A DNA stretch of 64,000 bases from Heligmosomoides polygyrus polygyrus (taxonomy: Eukaryota; Nematoda; Chromadorea; Rhabditida; Heligmosomidae): positions 24,555,253 through 24,619,252 of the forward strand of contig OX377203.1 in the NCBI GenBank assembly GCA_947396885.1. Reading direction: 5' to 3'. Below, in pieces: positions 1 through 18,949 of this stretch. The notes under the pieces are model-generated. The model did not search any database, was not told where the DNA came from, and was given only the letters and a program-made list of their open reading frames with translations. Within the stretch, counting starts at the first letter, position 1. Every line of letters starts with the position of its first letter. The position numbers and the translations under genes were made by a program.

Positions 1-8475
<8,475 letters not shown>

Positions 8476-8788
8476 GTAGGCGCTGTCTCGCTCTCATTAG
8501 CCTATCGAAGTTGCGCGCATTCGCGCGTGCGCCTGTCGTTCTCTTGTCGTTTGAACAGTGCAAATTCAGCTCATATTTCATCCAGTGTGTTCCCATTCCA
8601 TGCAGAAGAGCTGTGGTCGAGTGTTCACCCCCGCCCGCCGGCGTCATCTTGACACCATATTCCTTGCTTAGTGGCATAATTAATGAATGATTTTTATTCC
8701 TCTTTATAGCCTGATGACATGTGGATTTCTCTTTATGTGTTGTTCATAGCTCCAAGTTTTTTGTTTCTTCTCATCTCGAAGATCTATT

Positions 8789-8794
8789 AATAAA
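8789..8794 (+). terminator. Candidate actin poly(A) signal AATAAA
   Basis: AATAAA occurs about 314 bases after the actin stop codon and is the first canonical hexamer downstream of it. Function is inferred from position. Confidence 0.45.
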
Positions 8795-9624
8795 TGCGAA
8801 AACTCTTTCCTCTTGCGCGGAATCGACGCATTGTGTGCAGGCGAGTGGTCATTATTGAGCAGAGAATCGCCTCCTCTAGAGGGGAAGTGGTTGTTTACGT
8901 CCGCAGCCGTTTTCAGAGCGGGAGGCGATCCGTTGGTCGCGGCCGTCGCCGGCCGGGCATCGCTGTGGCTACTCGTGTCCACACACTGGCGGATCGATCC
9001 ACCTCGTCGTTGTCGCCGAGGCATTCCATTTTCGGAACGAGTTCTTCGCCACTGAGGAGGCATTTGTCCTCACGTATTCCATTTGGCGAAGCGAGTGGGG
9101 AGAGTTCCCCTGCCCTCTCGCAGCGGGGCGCACCGCAGTCCTAAGTCGCTGCCAGATGGCTAAGGGCAGCGTGTCCGGAAGTGGTCTTTCTGACGAAGGG
9201 ACTTCTCATAGACTCTAAGTACAAGGGTGGGTCGAAAGCGATGTTGCTAGCGGGGTATGGGCTTTTTTCATGCAAATTTCTGGAGCTCCTGCTTTGGAGC
9301 TGCGAAGAAATGAAGGATACTCCAGATGAGGTATTGGGTAAGGACACCGCCGTGAAGCAAACGATACTCAATTACAGCGCCATTTTTCCAATTCCTTCAC
9401 GCAGTGCGCTCCACCTTTGCAGGCAGAACATGAAATCCTATCGTCAACGGAAAGAATTTTAAAAAATTGAAAGAAAACAAGGAGAAAATTGTTCGCTTGA
9501 GAGCGTTCGTAAATTCAGAAAAGTTTCTTCGCAGGAAAATTAGATGCTTTGTGGCTGATAAACATATTCGGTTGCACGGCTCTCTTTTGAAGCTCTCCGT
9601 CTTCGAGGCATATTTTCAAAAAGA
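8795..9624. other. Actin 3' flank, nothing recognised
   Basis: This segment is GC-rich to about 9150 and then more AT-rich. Open frames on both strands are short and show no domain I recognise. I see no repeat family member or RNA gene. Confidence 0.5.
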
Positions 9625-9810
9625 TCGCGTAGTGGCACAGCTGTAGGATGCGCGGGCTGTGGCGTGCACCCGATTCCAGGGTCTTGATTCGGATTTCTCG
9701 CCTAAGGCAATCAAACCTTCCATCGCTCGAAGGATTGGTAACAGACTTGAATGGGAAGGACAAAGCGCTGACTTGTTCATCGGCTGGCCTCCAAAACTCA
9801 TTCTACGGGC
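9625..9810 (+). repeat. Truncated SINE family 1, plus copy of a tail-to-tail pair
   Basis: The plus-strand SINE head (GCGTAGTGGCACAGC) is followed by GATTCGGATTTCTCGCC (B-box region) and the body up to about CTCATTCTACGGGCG. It stops there and an inverted copy follows immediately. Confidence 0.7.
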
Positions 9811-10082
9811 GAAATAAAGGATGAAGGACAGCGTGAGTGAATCCTTGTTGGGATGCGCCACGCACTCCGCCTTTACTGAGTGTTGGGGGGGGGGGGGGTA
9901 ATATGACTGCGTACTTGGCTCAAACGATGACTTGCTGTGGCCAGCCAGTGGACAAATCAGTGTTTTATTATACGCAGAGATGTCTGGTACCAATTTTCGT
10001 CCATGGAGGATGGAGGGCTTGGTTTTCCTGAGCTGGAAATCCGAACAGCTCCTCCTCCGACTGCTCTACGCGCGCCTGTATC
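9811..10082 (-). repeat. SINE family 1, minus copy of a tail-to-tail pair
   Basis: On the minus strand this reads head (AGAGCAGTCGGAGGAGGAG) to tail (near AAAGGATGAAGGACAG at about 9816). A G-run at 9886-9898 is inserted in it. Together with the preceding plus-strand copy it forms an inverted pair with heads outward. Confidence 0.75.
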
Positions 10083-10466
10083 GGCCAAGTACGATTTCCA
10101 GCTGTCTCCTTCACATCACGCAGAAGTAGAATGCAGGATGCATCCCGAAGGGAATTGACAAACACCGTGCTTCATCCTTCATATTTAAGAAATCCAAACG
10201 GCTCAGAAAGCACCGTTCCACTCAAACTAAAAATAAGGGATCAGCACTAGTCGGAGGGGAGGGGACGCGATAGAGCAGAACAAAAAGCACTAGTATGTTC
10301 TCCAGCTGCCTCCAAGTTCTGAACACCTTTGAAGGCTTCTGAAGACGACGATGCAGTCGAAACGTCAGGCCTGGGATAAACATTTCCACCTACCAACCTC
10401 GCTGACACGAAGCAGAGGCATCACTAATATGTTGGGTAATTTAGGGTATGAAACTGCAAAGAAATG
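10083..10466. other. No recognisable feature
   Basis: I see no gene or known repeat family in this stretch; it separates the SINE pair from a LINE 3' fragment. Confidence 0.4.
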
Positions 10467-10890
10467 TTTATTTATTTATTTATTTATTTATTGCTCTCAA
10501 AGGTGCGCACAACCTTGCACATATACAGGTCGTCATGCAAGTCTAGAAACATATCCAGTCCTGAAAAAAGACAAAGGAAAAACTACAAGGTAAGTAAGAA
10601 GTTAGTAACAAAGTAAACAGCTTTCTAATGTTCTCTTTTAGAAGGGAATGGTCTGAAGTGTATGCCTGGACGGGGGGAGCGAGTCATATAGGGAGAATCC
10701 CCATTCCTCAGTTAGTATAAAAATGTGTTTCTTTTTTGCCAAGTCGTTGAACCTAACGAGTAGGGGATCCCTGAAGTCGCCATGGAATCGACGCTTCACG
10801 AGTTCTGGAATCTCCTGTACGCCCGCGATGTATCTGTAGGGAAGCGGCTCGGAGCGCGTCGGAGGTTCAATACTTCTGCGCTGATGCACT
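10467..10890 (-). mobile_element. CR1-like LINE 3' fragment
   Basis: Read on the minus strand, an open segment at 10,638-10,889 runs into a short 3' UTR and an (AAAT)n tail, visible as TTTATTTATTTATT at 10,470-10,493. The 3' UTR shares wording (GTGCGCACAACCTTG, AAGTCTAGAAAC) with the fragment at 11,818-12,240. It is a 5'-truncated insertion; the protein end is too diverged to identify on its own. Confidence 0.5.
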
Positions 10891-11259
10891 TTTGCATTTC
10901 ACCGAATTGGTTTGGATTTGATGGATCCTTACGTCTCTACCGTTTTCAGACTGTTTTTGCTCACTTTTCCAGATCCAGTTTTCCAGCTCCTTTCGTTAAA
11001 GTTCCGCTAAATCGTTGAATTTCGTTAAATATGCATTTACTAAACGAAAACGAACAACCTTCTATAAGCCATTATCAATTCCATGAGTCAATTATCAATT
11101 TTTGTTAAGCGTCACGCTTTTCAAACGAATTTGGACATTTTGAACATCTTCGAATCAAATTGCACTCTATACAAATTTAAGCGAACATCTTCTAAACTAA
11201 GCCAGGCACTCTTTCTTCTCGATTCACAACAGTCGGTGTAACTTTCTTTGAATACCATT

Positions 11260-11745
11260 AATTCGCTTGCCGCAATTAGAAGTTCACTGTTTGAATCCTA
11301 GTAAAATTTGTATTCGTCTAAAAAAATGGTTTCAAACTCATTTCCATCTCCAAACTGTTATCATGATGTACAAAATTCTGGCCAAGAAGCTACCAATCAA
11401 TTCAGATGATTTTGTTGATGGGTCGCTGACGAAATCGGTAAGAGGAAAGCTCAAACTTCGGGTCTCTGTCGCTAAATCACGAGTCAGGTCAGACTTCTTA
11501 ACCTACAGGATTCTTAAGGAATTCAACTTGTTACTTGGCAAGTATGATGATTTGACGATGCTGTCTGCTCAAGCGTGTAGAAGGTTTGTTGGGTAATCCG
11601 GAATTTCTTGATGACTGATATTATTGATGTTGCGCTGCTTGATTTATGTTATATATCCGTGCAACTGATGGTTTGATGTTGTTTTTAACGCTGTTTACGC
11701 TGGACGTTCGTCTATGCCTCAATAAATAAATAAAATAAATAAATT
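11260..11745 (+). mobile_element. 5'-truncated CR1-like LINE, C-terminal end
   Basis: An open stretch at 11,267-11,596 ends a reverse-transcriptase C-terminal tail: TVIMMYKILAKKLPINSDDF aligns with the NNDIIMMFKILTGRVDVNASD portion of the intact LINE at 25.7 kb. It is followed by a 3' UTR and an AATAAATAAATAAAATAAAT tail at 11,721-11,742. This is a dead 3' fragment on the plus strand; a related piece lies at 18.0-18.3 kb. Confidence 0.7.
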
Positions 11746-11817
11746 TCGAAGCAGAAAAGCACTAATTTTTTGGCTTGTTAAAAGAAGAGATCACGCATGT
11801 TGCCGTCTTGCACGCTG

Positions 11818-12240
11818 CGTTTTATTTATTTATTCATTTATTTATTTATTACACTTAAATGTGCGCATAACCTTGAACACGTTGTCAACTAAGTCTAAAA
11901 ACAGATCTGGTACGGACGAAAAACCGCGGAAAAACAACAAAACCTAAGCAATTCTCTAAAAAAAGAAATCAAGGAAGAAATTTGCATTTGATCGATAGCA
12001 AAAATTATCCTTTCGAAGAGTTACGCAATAACCAAAGTGCAACAAAAATGTTCGAGAAAACTCGCATATCTTTATTTCGCAGCATCATATAAGCAGCATT
12101 TACACTATCAGCCAGGTTTACCGAGTGGCCGGAGTGCATGGCTCTCTTCTTGCACATTCTGAATTTGTTCCTTCTTGCACTGCGAAACAAGTCTAACCCC
12201 ATACCTTTTCTTATTTTTTTCAGAAATTTTTATAGAGCTT
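11818..12240 (-). mobile_element. CR1-like LINE 3' fragment
   Basis: The minus-strand 3' end of a LINE begins with an (AAAT)n tail at 11,821-11,849 and the same 3' UTR words as the copy at 10.5 kb (GTGCGCATAACCTTGAACAC). A short open segment at 12,005-12,202 on the minus strand would be the C-terminus. It is heavily truncated. Confidence 0.5.
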
Positions 12241-12469
12241 TAAGAAAAGCTCACGTCAAAGAAATGATAAAATTTCAAGGAAACCTTTGTTAAGTTTTCA
12301 ATCCAAAAATTCAGTTTTAGCTGCATGGAGAGCTCCTGGCTTTATTTGAAAGACGCGTGTTTTGATTTCGAAGGTATGCAGTCTGATTACAAGTGCATCT
12401 AGTTTGCCTTGAAAATCGTCCAGTTTGGAATGAAAATGGTATATTTCGATATCTGTCCCCTCTCCGAGC

Positions 12470-12744
12470 CCCTGGATGCAGCAGCTGCGCGTTTAGTCGA
12501 TACCAGGTTCTTGGTTTGGATTTCCCGCCCAGGCCTTTCATTCCTCCAAATTCGGTGAAGTGGTACCAGATTTGTCTGGGAAAGATAAAGCGCCGACTTG
12601 TTTATCGGCTGCCTACTGAAAGTCATTGTCATTGCCAAGTACGCATTCAAATCGCCTCCGCGACATATCTTAGAAGCAGAATGCGTGGCACGTCCCAAAA
12701 GAGATTGAGTAACGCCTTCCTCTATCCTCATTCCCTCTCCAAAT
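12470..12744 (+). repeat. SINE family 1, diverged full-length copy
   Basis: The plus-strand copy has GGTTTGGATTTCCCGCC (B-box region) at about 12,511, the conserved body, and an end GTAACGCCTTCCTCTATCC where better copies have the CCTTTAT tail. The head (A-box) is decayed. Confidence 0.75.
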
Positions 12745-13732
12745 TTCGTCGGAGATCACCAGTACCAATCATAATATATGGGAGCTCTCAGCCAAATAAT
12801 GGAGCATCGAAGTGTGAAACAGTTCCGCATACAGGGCTATCCCTCTCCCCCATGTTCAAAGAACATCCATAATTTCTTTCTAACATCAATTATTTTGAGC
12901 AGATTCTGCTAATCTATGGTGATTTTTACTATAGATTTGCCAAGCTTGTCACGAGGTTGTTAAACGGCTTAATCGGCTAATGTTTTAGCTGCATCGCCTT
13001 CTTCAGAGCTTGAAAAGGTCAATTAGGAGTCATTCCACCAAATACCTCCTCTACCTTGCAAAATTCGATGCTAAACTTTTGAAAACCTGGACAGTGGAGA
13101 GAATCCAAGCTGATTTTCTAGTCCCTTATCATACACACCATTGGGTTCAGAACTGAAAATGTATCGTTAGATCTTCGATCCAATGAAATTTTGGGAGTCT
13201 AATGGATATGGGCGACAATTCTCTTGAAAGGGAGCACCGGGAGCGAATTCCTGCCGTCAATTATGAATGCGCCAGACCAATTGTTCTTGAAGATTCTTGC
13301 TGAACTTGAAGGCTTTTCAGGAGCATTCCTAACCGGGAAAGCGGCAATACAAATGAAAACTAGAGGAGAAGAAGTTCTAACCCTAGTAAAAAATGTAAAA
13401 AGTTTCGTTAAGTGGTCAAGTCTGATTTTAACGAAAAACAATTTTTAATTAATTTTTTGCTAATTAATTCAAATCGATATATTGTTAACCACCGCTATCT
13501 ACTCAATTCGTTCTGAAAGGCGGACCTTCGCCGTTCGCCCATGTCGACAGTCCTACGTAGGAGAATCAATGATCCAACTGATATGCATCCTATTCAGTTT
13601 TAGTTTCATGAAGTGGTTAGCGATAGCGATATTTTAAAGGCATGATCCGGCTTTGGATGTCCAACTAAGTGACCGTTGCTGTAGGTGACCACTGCTCGTC
13701 GTTCAGGACTTCAGCACATATTTCTGCTCAGC
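12745..13732. other. No recognisable feature
   Basis: The only longer frames are a complementary pair at about 13,199-13,448 (74 and 80 codons) with no identifiable domain. I see no repeat match or RNA gene in this AT-rich stretch. Confidence 0.4.
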
Positions 13733-13744
13733 TAGGGTGACTCC

Positions 13745-14038
13745 GGGCGCGTGTAGCGCAGTCGGAGGAGGCGCGACTGTCGCGTGCACCCGATACCAGG
13801 TTCCAGTTCGGATTTCCCGCCCAGGCCAACCAAGCCTTCCATCCCTCCGAGGTCGGTGAATTGGTACCAGACTCGTCTGGGAAGGATAAAGCGCTGACTT
13901 GTTCATCGGCTGGCCACCGCAAGTCATTGTATGGCCAAATACGCATTCATGTCGCCTCCACGACATCCCGTAGAAGTAGAATGCGCTGGCACATCCCAGA
14001 AGGGATTGAGTAACGCCGTCCTTTATCCTTTATCCTTT
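13745..14038 (+). repeat. SINE family 1, well-preserved copy with target-site duplication
   Basis: The element begins GGGCGCGTG, has a Pol III A-box match TAGCGCAGTCG at 13,754-13,764 and a B-box-like GTTCGGATTTCC at 13,806-13,817, then a roughly 200-bp tRNA-unrelated body and a tail of CCTTTAT repeats. It is flanked by the direct repeat TAGGGTGACTCCG at 13,733-13,745 and 14,038-14,050 (the first and last bases may belong to the element). The direct repeat and tail show insertion by target-primed reverse transcription. It encodes no protein; mobilisation would depend on a LINE. Confidence 0.9.
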
Positions 14039-14050
14039 AGGGTGACTCCG

Positions 14051-14712
14051 TCAGGCCTTCATTTGCTTCTAATCGCCCTAATCGTCCAGGAGTCGCTATA
14101 ATCCAGCAATAAGGCGAATTTTCTTCTCAACGATCTCTCTTCTTCAGTCGTTCCAGTTGCTCCTCTGACTCCGACTATGTTATATGTCATACATAGTATA
14201 GCTGTGCGAAGAACCATAGAACATGTGTTTCAAATAAAAATGTAGTAATCCAAAGACGTCAGAATGTGTTCTTTGGTGACACAAATATGTAGCTGGAAAA
14301 AGCTTCGGTCGTTGTTTAAGAATTAAGATTTAGTGAGCTTGTTTATCATCAGCACGCAAAACAGAGACAAACTTTTTCCTGCACTACCTCCAACAATATG
14401 GTGCTCGGAACCTTTCCACACAAGATACGACGCTCTCTGTGTCTCTCGAGTAGCGAAGATCTACTGGGCTATTCTTGCAGACGTTGTTTGCCGGTGGCCC
14501 CCTCGAGCAAGTCAATCATTGGCTGGAGAGCAGGTAGTACAGGTGAACAGCTAAAAGAACGCAACTGGAGAGTAACTGAGTATCGTTTCTGTTGTCTCAT
14601 CATCAGTTATCCAAAATATAACAGTCGTATCTACATCGAAATAAAAAAAAATTAAACAACTATGATAATTTGAATTCAACGCCTACCTATACCTGCATGT
14701 GTACATAAATAT
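14051..14712. other. No recognisable feature
   Basis: Short overlapping frames at 14,333-14,655 have no domain I recognise. I see no repeat or RNA gene here. Confidence 0.4.
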
Positions 14713-14714
14713 TA

Positions 14715-15535
14715 GGGTGTCTCAAACGGAATGTCGCTTCAGACCGAAAAGTTAAAATCATACAAAGGATCAAAACCAAACTTAATTCCGTAATATATTC
14801 TCCACAGTTATCAACAACCTTTCGCCTACGTACATACGAGCAAAGAATGGATCCTGTCTTTAAACAAATGAGCTGGTCGCGAATCGAGGAAGTTGGTCAC
14901 CCAAATCCGGATATCGTCGTATTCAGAGAACATTTTTCCATCCAAAGCGTGCTGCATGGAGCCGAATATGTGGTAGTCGGTTACGGCAATGTAGGGGCTG
15001 TACAGCGGATGACGCAAAACGGTCCAACCAAGTTTCTCGACTTTCTGCTGAACGACTTTTGCGGCATGAGGCCTCGCATTATCGTTCAACAAGTTGGTAG
15101 AGGATGTGTCAACTCGATTTAGATTTAAATTTGGAGCAGGATTTGGAGTAGGGTTTAAAGCAGACAAGCTCTACTGAAAGCTCCCGAGTCGATCTTGTCG
15201 GTTCAGCTTCAACGGCAGTCCGTGAAAGATCGTTATCCAGAATAGGCGCTTGTCTTCCGTGCTTTTCATCTTCAAGACTTTCATCGCCAGCGGCAAAACG
15301 TTGAAGCCACCGCTCGCATCTTCTTTTGAAAACGACATCTTCGCCAAATGCAGCTACCAACGAACGATGTGATTCTGCAGCGGATTTCTTCAAATTGAAC
15401 TCGTAGAGCAGGCACGCGCGCATAATCATTTTCTGGTCCATTGTAGTCTGAAGGCTATTACTTTAGAAACCGATGAAGGAATGAGGTACGAAAAATAGAA
15501 AACGCAGAAGATGAAACGCCGCGAAAAGCCAACCC
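14715..15535 (-). mobile_element. Internally deleted mariner element
   Basis: The element is bounded by TA dinucleotides (14,713-14,714 and 15,536-15,537), with ends GGGTGTCTC and the opposed AACCC. Its roughly 820 bp compares with about 1.3 kb for full mariners. It contains two minus-strand pieces of a mariner transposase but lacks the middle. It cannot move alone. The terminal inverted repeat is short and imperfect, so the exact borders are tentative. Confidence 0.65.
14826..15441 (-). pseudogene. Mariner transposase, N- and C-terminal parts, middle deleted
   Basis: The N-terminal part (15,441 to about 15,150) has the mariner helix-turn-helix region, with the tell-tale RCERWLQRFAAGDESLED followed by STRELSVEL. 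The C-terminal part (from about 15,120 down to 14,826) contains NLLNDNARPHAAKV, which holds the second catalytic Asp, and YSPYIAVTDYHIFGSM, where the third Asp survives but the usual DLAPSD context is changed. The segment with the first Asp is missing between them, where the frame becomes a low-complexity KSKSS/NPAPN stretch. It is a non-functional relic of a DD34D transposase. Confidence 0.85.
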
Positions 15536-15537
15536 TA

Positions 15538-16090
15538 AATGAGCTCACAACCGATTCGAATAACTGTGAAAAGAAGGCCACAGTGTATGCGACGTTCCAT
15601 GTGGGACAATCTAATAGTGTGCATGTGGTACAGCAAAGGGTTGAGATTAGTGGCTTCATGTGCTATTTGCATTTGATTTTTATGAGGTTTGCCGTTGACT
15701 TGTGAATTCCATAAATGACAGTCGTCTACGCTGTAGCTGATATGGGTGAATTTTGCAGAATCCAAACGACGAAAGGTGGCGTTATTACACAGACATGGCT
15801 TCCAACTCAGGCTTGCAGGGTTCACGTGTTACAGCTGCACAGTACATCACTTGACTGTTGCCAAGCTTAATTTGAATAAAAATAAAGGCTCATTGTTGCC
15901 GACACTTAATCCTTTTGGATGCGTCATCTGTGGCTTTGTTGCACGTGACGTTGACGGGGTGTCAACAATGCCGGCACAGTGAGTCACAGTGCGACCGACA
16001 GGTAAAAGAGGCAGTGTTCCAGCCTTCCGAGTCGGACTCTACATGTACACGCTAACAATAAAGGACTGAAAGGCCATGCCGCGAAGGAAA
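15538..16090. other. No recognisable feature
   Basis: Several short frames on both strands (up to 96 codons at 15,535-15,825 on the minus strand) show no domain. I see no repeat match. Confidence 0.4.
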
Positions 16091-16098
16091 CAGATCTT

Positions 16099-16911
16099 GG
16101 CACTATTGTACTTTACGGACTCCAGAGGACGAGGAGAGGTCGAAAAAAATTTTCGCCCAAACTTCGCCCAGGGGGTTATTTGGGGTGCTGATCACGAATC
16201 TGACATCCATTTTTGAATTTTCAGCCAATTACGGTAGGTTACGGTAGGTACTGGTGACTAAGGCTGTCGAGGTCATAATCACCGATTTCGCCCAAACTTC
16301 GCCTATATGGGTTATCTGTGGTGCTATTGGTGAGCACATCATGCAGGCGGTCGCGCAGCGATCGCCCGAAAATTCGCAAATCAGCGGAAAACCATTTTTG
16401 CGGGAAACTCTTCGATAGGCGAAGGCTTAATCGAGAGATAGCAATCTGAGCATCATGGCCCTCCAAGCACTGTTCCACAACCGCCGCCAGGAATGAAACT
16501 GCGCGACTTCAAGCTGAAGGATGCCTTTGACAAGCTAAACATGGACGCAGCCGATTTCCAGGAATGGCTTAGAAGGAAGGGATTGCTCGCAATCGGTGAC
16601 CATGAGCTTGGCAGTCTTAGTCACCCGCACCTACCGTGACCTACTCCAGCGTAAAACGAAAAACGGATGTCAGATTCGTGATCAGCACCCCAAATAACCT
16701 CCATAGGCGAAGTTTGGGCGAAATCGGTGACTATGACCTCGATAGCCTTAGTCACCGGTACCTACCGTAATCTACCGTAATCCGCCGAAATTTCAAAAAC
16801 GGATGACAGATTCGTGATCACCAACCCAAATAACCCTCCTAGGCGAAGTTTGGGCGAAAAATTTTTTCGACCCCTCCTCGTCCTCTGGAGTCTGTAAAGT
16901 ACAATAGTGCC
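16099..16911 (+). mobile_element. Non-autonomous Merlin-like DNA element with long terminal inverted repeats
   Basis: The ends GGCACTATTGTACTTTAC and its reverse complement continue into inverted arms of about 210 bp (16,099-16,310 and about 16,660-16,911). The flanks are an 8-bp near-duplication, CAGATCTT (16,091-16,098) and CAGATTTT (16,912-16,919). The unique centre contains about 50 codons resembling the N-terminus of an ISXO2/Merlin-type transposase. Merlin elements make 8-9 bp duplications, which fits. Arm fragments of the same family occur at 47.26, 49.36 and 54.1 kb, and a short one at 7.0 kb. Confidence 0.7.
16463..16633 (+). pseudogene. Transposase N-terminal fragment inside the MITE (ISXO2/Merlin-like)
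   Basis: An open frame between the inverted arms reads a proline-rich lead-in, then an acidic/basic helix-rich segment from the ATG at 16,493 that ends in FQEWLRRKGLL before running into the right arm. The EWLRxxGLL motif sits, in ISXO2-like (Merlin) transposases, just before the CxxC zinc-ribbon, and that is absent here. I therefore read it as the first exon of the lost parent transposase rather than a captured host exon. The identification rests on motif memory and is moderate; a captured host exon remains possible. Confidence 0.4.
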
Positions 16912-16919
16912 CAGATTTT

Positions 16920-17449
16920 CGATGCGAACCAGTTGTGCACATTGTAAATGAATGATTGTATTGCAGGAAAAGTAGGCGACCTTGGTATACTACATACAAC
17001 ATCTTCCAATTGCGTTTAACAATATAATATTTGTTAAAAAGCAGACGCTTTGCGCTAGGCACCGTGCAGTTATTGCGTTTGTAGAACCTAAGTAGTGGGC
17101 AGTGCCCACTGGGCGCCTAGTTAAAGCGATCGACTCTCTTCTGTTGGCCAGCGTTGGAGCACTTCCATAACGAAGTCGCCAAATACTGTGTTCCCGAATT
17201 CTACATGCGGCTTTCAAAACCTGGACCCCGACGCAAAATTATAGGTTCGCCCCGATTTGTCCATTTGTATGCGAAGAACCCGCTGCCGAGGCTTACCATC
17301 GTGTTCCTCACTACCGAAAACTTCTATAGAAGAATTCTAAGCACGTTATCTTACCAGTGCATGATACCACGAACTTTTATTGAAAATGTACCGAATGGAG
17401 ACCGCTCACTTCATAAGAACCCCGATTAATTACAAAAGTACCTAACGAC
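16920..17449. other. No recognisable feature
   Basis: A 91-codon plus-strand frame at 17,154-17,429 has no domain I know. I see nothing else. Confidence 0.4.
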
Positions 17450-17990
17450 AAAGTAAGATTAGTACATCGTCTCATCACCATTGTTGTAAACAACATCGAA
17501 GATTCTATTTGGCATAGTACTGACAAGGTTATCAGCAACAGTTTGCTCTACATTGGTCCATACGTCAAGTATGGCGTTTTTCAGATCAGAGACTGAAGCG
17601 TACGTGGATCCATTTGTTTACACTTTGTGTACAAGAATACTTCTCTCTGTATGGTTGAGATCTGGAGAACAACTAGGCCACTCCAAAGTTGAATTCTGTT
17701 GGAGTTAAGCCAATCTGCAGCTGAGTGGTATACGTGTATGGATGCATTGTATTGTTGGAAAATAAGGTTGAACCTACGAAATCTTCTGACGTATGGCAGA
17801 AGGTGATCTCCGAGCAATTTCTGGTACTCTTCACTGTTCATCCAACACGAGACGAACTCCAAGGCAACAAGTCCGTAACCAGAAAACGCAGCCCAACCAT
17901 GAGACTTCCACCGACAAATTTGCACCTGGAGAATACTCGCTCATCTTTCTTCAGATCCCTCCAGTAGTGTCTGCTCCCGTCGAGTAAATC
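17450..17990 (-). pseudogene. Tc1-like transposase remnant
   Basis: The minus-strand frame 17,581-17,925 carries the Tc1 signature block: WAAFSGYGLVALEFV, then NSEEYQKLLGDHLLPYVRRF, then FQQYNASIHVYHS. In active elements that last block is FQQDNAxxH, so the second catalytic Asp is replaced by Tyr. The following WPSxSPDLNPIE block is scrambled. Downstream to 17,450 the DNA still resembles the Tc1 C-terminal region. Upstream domains (HTH) and inverted repeats were not found. It is inactive. Confidence 0.8.
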
Positions 17991-17999
17991 AAGATTCTA

Positions 18000-18300
18000 C
18001 TTCTTTTACACCACTGGAGAGATCTTAGTGTCGGCTGCTAAGTCACAGATAGGCCCGATTTTTTAACCTACAGGATGCTCAAGGAATTCAACTTGTTGCT
18101 TGGCTTATGCGAGGATTTGTCGAGGTTGTCTGCGCATGTGTCTAGAAGGTGTACTACATGTTAGATACCGTGAGTCGAAGACGTGCTACTACTCATGTTA
18201 CTATCGTTTAACAGTGATTGTTGTGTTTTGTGCTAGACGTGTTTTGCGGTACGTTCTTTTACCATCATTGATGATACTCTTTGACTTACGTCATGAAGAA
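18000..18300 (+). mobile_element. CR1-like LINE 3' fragment
   Basis: This is a clear match at DNA level to the fragment at 11.4-11.7 kb: TTTTAACCTACAGGATGCTC, then AAGGAATTCAACTTGTTGCT, and the downstream GTGTTTTGTGCTAGACG region. It is frame-disrupted and lacks a tail. Confidence 0.65.
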
Positions 18301-18606
18301 TTCTGAAGATTCATCTCTGAAGTGTCGGCATCATGGTAGCGTGTAGGGTACCTCAAAGCTTTTTTTTTGAGCGTGCGACTAGTGCAGCTGCACTACAGTT
18401 CAGCAAAGCTGTTTGTTTGCCAATCACTTTCTGTAAGCAACGAGCTAAAATATAATAAACCGCCTACACCGTGTGTGCAACGTACGCCATGTAGTTTTAA
18501 AGTCCCAAATACAAAGCTATGGAATGCATGAAACGACGGTAGCCAGTGCTGTGAAGAAGTGCTTTAGTGTAGTGAAGTGCCCACTACTGTTGCTGGGAAT
18601 CCAGCA

Positions 18607-18700
18607 GGGACGGGCTGGATGACCGCCATCCGTTATCCGAATACTTCGCGATTTTCCGCTATCCGCCTTCTTGTTCGGTATCCGGAGACTTTTTGTTCAG
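18607..18700 (+). repeat. hAT-like element end, solo
   Basis: CAGGGACGGGCTGGATG at about 18,608 followed by repeated CCGTTATCCG/CCGCTATCCG words matches the reverse complement of the right end of the hAT-like element at 56,538-58,350. I could not find a partner end nearby, so this is a remnant. Confidence 0.45.
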
Positions 18701-18949
18701 GAGAACGAACAACCAATTAACTAGCTGTTAAGATTTCGATAAGTTGTTAAAAGGAAAAGAAGGCTCTAGAATCGTGAGAGTGGTGGTTAGCAACAGTAGT
18801 GGGCATTTCATTTTAAAATGTTGAGAAAAATTGAGCATAATGAGGACCCAATTTCCATTCAGTTAGAAATTGATAATACTATGTAACTATTCAAACATAG
18901 GATCTCCTGCTTGTTGCTGAAAAGACACATCTCCTAGTGAACCTAGAAG

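Noticed and set aside
13728..13946. Recurring 70-90 codon frames (also at 23,131, 34,264, 48,701) as a gene family
   Set aside because: They are translations of the SINE family, in both orientations, and have no start or domain.
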